64,000 nt of DNA from Gammaproteobacteria bacterium (GTDB taxonomy: Bacteria > Pseudomonadota > Gammaproteobacteria > Steroidobacterales > Steroidobacteraceae). Under the pieces are notes generated by a model that did no database searches, was not told the origin of the DNA, and worked only from the letters and a program-made list of their open reading frames with translations. The stretch spans positions 54,290 through 118,289 of the forward strand of contig JAQGOE010000190.1 of assembly GCA_028293725.1 (NCBI GenBank), written 5' to 3'. This document shows positions 59,315 to 64,000 of the stretch, piece by piece. Every line of letters starts with the position of its first letter. The first letter of the stretch is position 1. The translations under genes and the position numbers were made by a program.

Positions 59315-61363
59315 CTAGCGCCCTTCGGCCTTGAGCACCACCTGCTCGGGCTCGTTGACAAAATATCCCTGGATGTACTGAACACCCACCTGCCATAACA
59401 CCGCCATGGTGTTGGCATCCTCAACACGCTCCCCGATGGTCTGGATGAGCCTCTTGGTAGCGCCCTCCACCAACGTCCGCACCCGCTGCTGCAACAGTGG
59501 GTCTCCGGTGAGTCCCTGCACCAACGCTCCATCGATCTTCACGAAGTCCAGCGGCACGGAGTCGAGCAATCCCTGGCTGTCCCGCCCGGAACCAAAGCCA
59601 TCAAGGGCGAACCTGAAGCCTTTCTGCCGCAGGGCCCCCGCCAGCGCCTTGACCTGCGTGACATAGCTGGAAGCCAACTCTTCCGTAACTTGAAAGCACA
59701 GCCGCTGTGGCTCGGCCCGGCTCGAGCGCACGTGATTCTCGAGCCAGTCGAGAAACGAGCCGTCTTTCAGAGTGTCCTTCGACAACCGCACGAACAAACA
59801 TCCCGGCTTGCGTTGCGCGGCAAACGACAACGACGCTCCCACTACCCACCGATCGATGTTCTTCAACAGATCGTTACGCTCGGCGGCCGCCATGAATTCC
59901 GCCGGCAATACCTCTTTACCCTGCGTGTCGACCATGCGCACGAGGACGTCGAACATGACGGGATCGTCGCCCTGCAGGCTGGCGACCGGCTGTTGCACGA
60001 GGCGGAAGCGGTTCTCCATGAGAGCCGCCTTGATGTGCTTCACCCAGACCTTGTCGTACGACTGCACCCGGTTGTCATTGTCAGCGCGATCCGACGTAAC
60101 AGTCTGATTCCCACCCCGCCCGATGCCCTTGCGACAGGCTTCGATCGCATCGGCGATCACCGCGTCGAGGTTCGCCTGCGCCGGCACTACAGATAACCCC
60201 ACCGTGCAGGTCAGCGAGATCGCCTTGTCCTTGATGCGAATAACGTGCTTCTGGACCCGCGCGATGAATTGTTCGCCCCAGGCCTCGATGTCGTGCTCAT
60301 TGCCCCGCTCGAGCAGTACGAGAAACCGCACTCCCCCGAAACGTCCCACGACCTCCTTGGCGTTGAGCGTCTCCTTCAGCAACTTTGCAAACTCGGTCAG
60401 CACGTCGTCGCTGGCAGTCACGCCCACATCGCGCTCGATGGTCGAGAACTTATCGAGTTTGATCAGGGCGATACAACGCATACCGCCTGCCACGGCACTT
60501 CCGAGTCGCTCCGTCACCGCGACAAGCAGCTCGCGCCGACGCAACAGTCCGGTCGTCGAATCGGAGCGCACTACATCCGACAGTTCCTCGACGAGTTTCG
60601 CCTCATCCCGCGGTTTCGACGGCAGCACCAGCCGGATGGAGGGCTCGCCCTCATGCTCACCGAGCGCCAGCACGACCTCGACAGGAAGCCTCGAGCCGTC
60701 GCCGAGGATGGCGTTGACCTTGAGCGTGTGGTCGTTCCAGCGGCCCTGCAAGCATGCGGCCAACGCGCCACGCAGTGCGGGCTGCGTCGCCTCGTCGAAC
60801 AGGTCCATGACGGGGTGACCCAGCAGTCCTTCCTCAACGCCGAAAAGCTCAACCCACGCGGGGTTGGCATCAACGACGATGCCTTCCTGGATTTGCACGA
60901 TCGCGTCATTCGAGCGCTCCAGAACAGTTTCGAGTTGACTGCGCGCGTCGTGCGCGGACTTCAAAGTGGTGTTGAGCGCGCGTTCGAGACGGAAGGCGCG
61001 CAGCTCCCGAAGCATCACGGCCTGCAGCCGCACTGGATTCGACAAAGTCACGGCGTCGCGCGCGCCTCCGGTCATCGCCGCGGCAATGCGCGCCTCATCG
61101 ACCCCCTCGGCCAGCACGACTACCGGCAGGGTCGGCGCAGCCTGGTCCCGAATGTTGATGACTGAAGGCAACTCATCGTTCGGGCCGACATGGACCAACA
61201 GCTCGGGACTGACCTTGATAATGGCCTCCCCGAGATCGCGCAGAGAGGCAATCCAAGTACAGTGAACCGGATGACCCGCACGCCGCAGAATGCTGTTGAT
61301 CGCCTCGACGGGATCACGCGCGGAGCTCATCACGATGAGAGGAACCGCGTTCTGCTCTGTCAA
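59315..61363 (-). CDS. fimX: FimX-like degenerate GGDEF-EAL protein
   Basis: The 682-residue protein has a receiver-like N-terminus, a PAS domain (about 150-265; VLERSNDAIVQIQEGIVVDA), a GGDEF domain with the degenerate signature RFGGVRFLVLLE, and an EAL domain in which EAL is DVLVRM and IDDFG is LDGFGSG, so both enzyme activities should be lost. It ends VQYIQGYFVNEP. This is the layout of FimX, a c-di-GMP receptor that controls type IV pilus assembly. The start is TTG at 61363 with GGAG six bases upstream and gives a FimX-like beginning (TEQNAVPLIV); an ATG at 61330 and a far upstream one at 61441 are less likely. Confidence 0.88.
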   Translation of the reverse strand: MTEQNAVPLIVMSSARDPVEAINSILRRAGHPVHCTWIASLRDLGEAIIKVSPELLVHVGPNDELPSVINIRDQAAPTLPVVVLAEGVDEARIAAAMTGGARDAVTLSNPVRLQAVMLRELRAFRLERALNTTLKSAHDARSQLETVLERSNDAIVQIQEGIVVDANPAWVELFGVEEGLLGHPVMDLFDEATQPALRGALAACLQGRWNDHTLKVNAILGDGSRLPVEVVLALGEHEGEPSIRLVLPSKPRDEAKLVEELSDVVRSDSTTGLLRRRELLVAVTERLGSAVAGGMRCIALIKLDKFSTIERDVGVTASDDVLTEFAKLLKETLNAKEVVGRFGGVRFLVLLERGNEHDIEAWGEQFIARVQKHVIRIKDKAISLTCTVGLSVVPAQANLDAVIADAIEACRKGIGRGGNQTVTSDRADNDNRVQSYDKVWVKHIKAALMENRFRLVQQPVASLQGDDPVMFDVLVRMVDTQGKEVLPAEFMAAAERNDLLKNIDRWVVGASLSFAAQRKPGCLFVRLSKDTLKDGSFLDWLENHVRSSRAEPQRLCFQVTEELASSYVTQVKALAGALRQKGFRFALDGFGSGRDSQGLLDSVPLDFVKIDGALVQGLTGDPLLQQRVRTLVEGATKRLIQTIGERVEDANTMAVLWQVGVQYIQGYFVNEPEQVVLKAEGR

Positions 61364-61475
61364 AACGGACTCCAAAACGACGGTAACAGGAGACGTGATC
61401 CTAGCACCCAACCCCGCTGCCCTCCTTGCGCCGTCTCTCAATTGGCGAGTCCCGGGAGCCCGGAACTACCGGAAA

Positions 61476-62537
61476 CTATTCGGGAAATTGCGGGGAGAGA
61501 GTGACCTTGGCCGGGGCTCCGTAGATCTCCCGGACCAGCCGGGGCACGAGATAACCCGGTAGCCGAGAAGCGAGCTCGCCGGCTATGAGCCGCGCCTCCG
61601 GTTCGGGAATCTCAAAGTGCGCTGCTCCGCGCACGCGATCCAGCACATGAAGGTAGTACGGCAGCACTCCCACGTCGAATAGCCTGCGGGACAGCTCCGC
61701 AAGCACGTCAACGTCATCGTTTACGCCACGAAGGAGGACCGACTGGTTGAGGAGCGTCACTCCGCCCGCACGCAACTTTTCGCATGCGGCCCGGACGTCC
61801 GAATTGATCTCATTCGGGTGGTTCGCGTGAAGCACGAACACCGTAGGCAAACCTACGGAGCGCAGCCAACCCACAAGACCATCGTCGACGCGCGACGGCA
61901 AAACGATGGGTTGCCGGGTATGCACACGCAATCGGCGCACATGCGGGATCGTGGCCAAGGCATCTGTCAGGCTCTTCAAGCGAGCGTCGCTCAAGGAGAG
62001 CGGATCACCACCGCTGAGAATCACTTCCTCGAGCGAGCTGTCCCGCCCAATCTCAGACAGAGCGGCACTCCAACGCGGGGCATCGCTCGTTTGCTCGGAA
62101 TAGGGAAATTCGCGTCGAAAGCAGTAGCGGCAGTGCACCGCGCAGGCAGAGGTCGTGATGATCAGAGCCCGGCCCCGGTACTTCTGGAGCAGACCCGGGG
62201 CACGCAAGGCCGCGTGCTCGCCCAACGGGTCTGTCACGTAGTCTTCGACGTCCTCGAGCTCACGCGCTATCGGCAAAATCTGACGCAACAACGGGTCGTC
62301 TGGATCACCGGGCCGCATCCGGGACACGTAGCTACGGGGAACACGCACCCGAAACGCCGCAGCGGCCGCCTGAGCGGGCTGCAAGAGACGCGGATCGAGG
62401 CCGAGCGCGGCGACCAGGTCGTCCGGACTCGCAATCGCGTCAGCCATTTCCGCTTGCCAGCGCGCCGGCTGGCTGGCGGGGCGCGAACCGGGGGCTTCTC
62501 GGTCGTGCTGGCGGGTGGGGGGTGATGCCGTTATCAT
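61476..62537 (-). CDS. epmB: EF-P beta-lysylation protein EpmB (lysine 2,3-aminomutase type)
   Basis: The 353-residue radical SAM protein has the cluster motif [11 protein letters not shown] (about 130), the PLP-site-type [23 protein letters not shown] and [14 protein letters not shown]. EpmB converts (S)-alpha-lysine to (R)-beta-lysine for EpmA. It is shorter than clostridial aminomutases, as EpmB should be. It is divergent from efp with 52 bases between starts. Confidence 0.95.
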   Translation of the reverse strand: MITASPPTRQHDREAPGSRPASQPARWQAEMADAIASPDDLVAALGLDPRLLQPAQAAAAAFRVRVPRSYVSRMRPGDPDDPLLRQILPIARELEDVEDYVTDPLGEHAALRAPGLLQKYRGRALIITTSACAVHCRYCFRREFPYSEQTSDAPRWSAALSEIGRDSSLEEVILSGGDPLSLSDARLKSLTDALATIPHVRRLRVHTRQPIVLPSRVDDGLVGWLRSVGLPTVFVLHANHPNEINSDVRAACEKLRAGGVTLLNQSVLLRGVNDDVDVLAELSRRLFDVGVLPYYLHVLDRVRGAAHFEIPEPEARLIAGELASRLPGYLVPRLVREIYGAPAKVTLSPQFPE

Positions 62538-62560
62538 ACGCGGCCCTTTTGTGGGCCGCG
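62532..62560 (+). promoter_or_regulatory. efp promoter region with 8-bp inverted repeat
   Basis: TATCAT (62532-62537) is a plausible -10 for efp and overlaps the epmB start codon on the other strand. CGCGGCCC (62539-62546) and GGGCCGCG (62553-62560) form an 8-bp hairpin in the early efp leader, 30 bases before the ATG. Any control role is inferred. Confidence 0.4.
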
Positions 62561-62589
62561 CATTCTGCAGCCCCAGCCGTGAGAAAGAA

Positions 62590-63159
62590 ATGGCCAGTTA
62601 CACCACAAGCGAGATTCGTTCGGGCATGAAGCTTCTGCTCGATGCGGAGCCCTACGCCGTCATCGAGAACGAGTTCGTCAAGCCCGGCAAGGGGCAGGCG
62701 TTCAACCGCATCAAGGTCCGCAATCTCAAAACCGGCCGCACTATTGAGCGCACTTTCCGTTCGGGCGAGTCGATCGAAGCCGCGGACGTCGTCGACATGG
62801 AAATGCAGTACCTCTACCAGGAAGGGGACTTCTGGAATTTCATGGTGCAGGACAACTTCGAGCAGTACACCGCCGGCAAGTCCGCCGTGGGCGACCAAGC
62901 GCAGTGGCTCAAAGACGGGATTGTGTGCATCGTGACCCTTTGGAATGGCGAGCCACTGCTGGTGATGCCGCCGGCGCACATTGACCTGAAGGTTGTCGAG
63001 ACCGACCCCGGTCTGCGCGGCGATACGGCGACGGGTGGCCAGAAGCCGGCGAAGCTCGAAACCGGTGCCGTGGTGCGCGTACCGCTGTTCATCAACGAAG
63101 GCGAAACTCTTCGTATCGACACGCGTAGCGGCGAGTACGTTTCGCGCGCGAAGCAGTAA
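62590..63159 (+). CDS. efp: Translation elongation factor P
   Basis: The 189-residue EF-P has its three domains and the modifiable loop KPGKGQAF, with Lys 34 as the beta-lysylation site. It rescues ribosomes stalled at polyproline. Its modifying enzymes EpmA and EpmB are both in the window; EpmC was not seen. The ATG at 62590 gives the standard [10 protein letters not shown] start. Confidence 0.97.
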   Translation: MASYTTSEIRSGMKLLLDAEPYAVIENEFVKPGKGQAFNRIKVRNLKTGRTIERTFRSGESIEAADVVDMEMQYLYQEGDFWNFMVQDNFEQYTAGKSAVGDQAQWLKDGIVCIVTLWNGEPLLVMPPAHIDLKVVETDPGLRGDTATGGQKPAKLETGAVVRVPLFINEGETLRIDTRSGEYVSRAKQ

Positions 63160-63173
63160 GACTAAGACCCTGA

Positions 63174-63205
63174 CGCGCCCGCCAATCTCACGCGCGGCGG
63201 GCGCG
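63174..63205. terminator. GC-rich hairpin between efp and rarD
   Basis: CGCGCCCGCC (63174-63183) and GGCGGGCGCG (63196-63205) form a 10-bp stem with a 12-nt loop between convergent genes, overlapping the last codons of rarD. No T-tract follows. A bidirectional terminator is plausible. Confidence 0.45.
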
Positions 63206-64000
63206 CCAAACTCCATCGCCCGCATAGATCAGCAACGCCAGCCAGATGAGCACGAAGCCGAGCGCCCGCGCGCCCTCGAACGGCTCGTGATACACGAAAA
63301 TCCCCGACAGTAGCTGCAGGCTCGGCGCGATATAGAGCATGAGCCCGAGCGTCGAGTACGGGATCACGCGGGCTGCGAAGGCGAACAAAAACAACGGTAC
63401 CGCCGTCATCGGACCGCATCCGACGAGTAATGCGTCGACGGCCAGGCTCGAATGACCTAACACGCCAGTGCCCATCGCCTCACACCAGATGAGATATCCC
63501 GACGCCAGTGGCATCAGCAGCAAAGTCTCGACAGCGAGCCCTTGCAGAGCCTCGACGTGCATGATCTTTCGCAAAAAACCGTAGAGCGAGAAGCTCAACG
63601 CGATAATGAGCGCGATCCAGGGTAGCACTCCCGTAGCCACGCTAACATAGACCACGGCCAACGCGGCTATACCGACGGACGTCCACTGCATGACGTTCAG
63701 TCGCTCGCGCAGAACAACAACACCTAACAGGACGTTGACGAGCGGACTGATGAAGTAGCCCAGGCTCGTCTCGACGACACGCCCGTGCCCTACTCCCCAC
63801 ACGTACGCCACCCAGTTGATGGTGATCAGCAACGCCGAGATCGCCAGTCGACCCACGAGCGCGCGGTCGCCGAACAACTTGCGCAAATTTCCGACATCCC
63901 CGCGCGCCACGAGCCAGATCAGACAGAGCACACACGCCCAGGCGACGCGATGAGCGATGATCTGCATCGACGGAACGTGGTAGATGGGCTTGAGGTAGAA
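63188..64000 (-). CDS. rarD: EamA-family transporter RarD, 5' end outside the window
   Basis: The frame stays open to the window edge (first visible residues FYLKPIYHVPS before MQIIAHRVAWACV), so the N-terminus is cut. The 270 visible residues contain about nine hydrophobic segments in two EamA repeats; LGYFISPLVNVLLGVVVLRE and STLGLMLYIAPSLQLLSGI are typical of RarD. RarD proteins are drug/metabolite exporters of unknown substrate, historically linked to chloramphenicol sensitivity. Confidence 0.9.
   Translation of the reverse strand, partial: FYLKPIYHVPSMQIIAHRVAWACVLCLIWLVARGDVGNLRKLFGDRALVGRLAISALLITINWVAYVWGVGHGRVVETSLGYFISPLVNVLLGVVVLRERLNVMQWTSVGIAALAVVYVSVATGVLPWIALIIALSFSLYGFLRKIMHVEALQGLAVETLLLMPLASGYLIWCEAMGTGVLGHSSLAVDALLVGCGPMTAVPLFLFAFAARVIPYSTLGLMLYIAPSLQLLSGIFVYHEPFEGARALGFVLIWLALLIYAGDGVWRARRA

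Noticed and set aside
1..64000. CRISPR arrays, rRNA genes, riboswitches, replication origins
   Set aside because: I looked for regularly spaced repeats, rRNA-like segments and known leader folds and saw none; two tRNA genes are the only structured RNAs I can support.

Overview
The window is a high-GC gammaproteobacterial chromosome segment. The housekeeping order (purF-cvpA-dedD-folC-accD-truA-fimV-asd-aroC, cysS next to a cyclophilin and lpxH, epmA/epmB/efp, miaE, fimX) is typical of Pseudomonas, Xanthomonas and Nevskia/Steroidobacter-type lineages. A Steroidobacter-like organism is my guess from the general style, not something the sequence proves.

Positions 1 to about 11,900 are an accessory island that ends at the 3' end of a tRNA-Arg(UCU) gene. 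It carries five TIR-domain proteins with at least six TIR domains: a truncated TIR protein at the left edge, a SLOG-domain protein translationally coupled to a double-TIR protein, a membrane-anchored TIR-WD40 protein, and an operon of a small TIR protein followed by a TIR-TPR-STAND ATPase. Remnants of IS3- and IS21-type transposases, a small AlpA-like DNA-binding protein and a repeat cluster beside the tRNA support a mobile origin. The likely theme is anti-phage defence by NAD-derived nucleotide signalling, related in parts to Thoeris (TIR plus SLOG) but without a SIR2 effector in the window.

From 12,000 to 19,900 the core-like chromosome resumes: a glutathione transferase, SixA phosphatase, a marR-emrA-emrB multidrug efflux operon with a candidate operator, the betaine-lipid genes btaA and btaB, a small hypothetical gene and tRNA-Pro(UGG). 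From 19,950 to 28,900 five genes on the minus strand form a probable signalling operon: TonB-dependent receptor, YfiR-family periplasmic protein, CHASE8 hybrid histidine kinase, receiver-GAF-kinase, and a receiver-GAF-GGDEF-EAL protein with an intact EAL but degenerate GGDEF signature.

From 29,000 to 42,000 come bacterioferritin and its ferredoxin (with a Fur-type promoter), cysS, gltX, a cyclophilin with lpxH, a sulfotransferase/glycosyltransferase pair, an OmpR/EnvZ-like system whose sensor has a collagen-like periplasmic stretch, a Ser-rich EF-hand protein, a lipoprotein, and miaE coupled to a receiver-like Ser/Thr kinase. From 43,000 to the end lies a dense block for purine, folate, fatty acid, aspartate-family and chorismate synthesis, tRNA and release-factor modification, copper delivery to cytochrome oxidase, phosphatidylserine decarboxylation, EF-P lysylation (EpmA, EpmB and EF-P all present), type IV pilus regulation (FimV, FimX) and a truncated RarD transporter.
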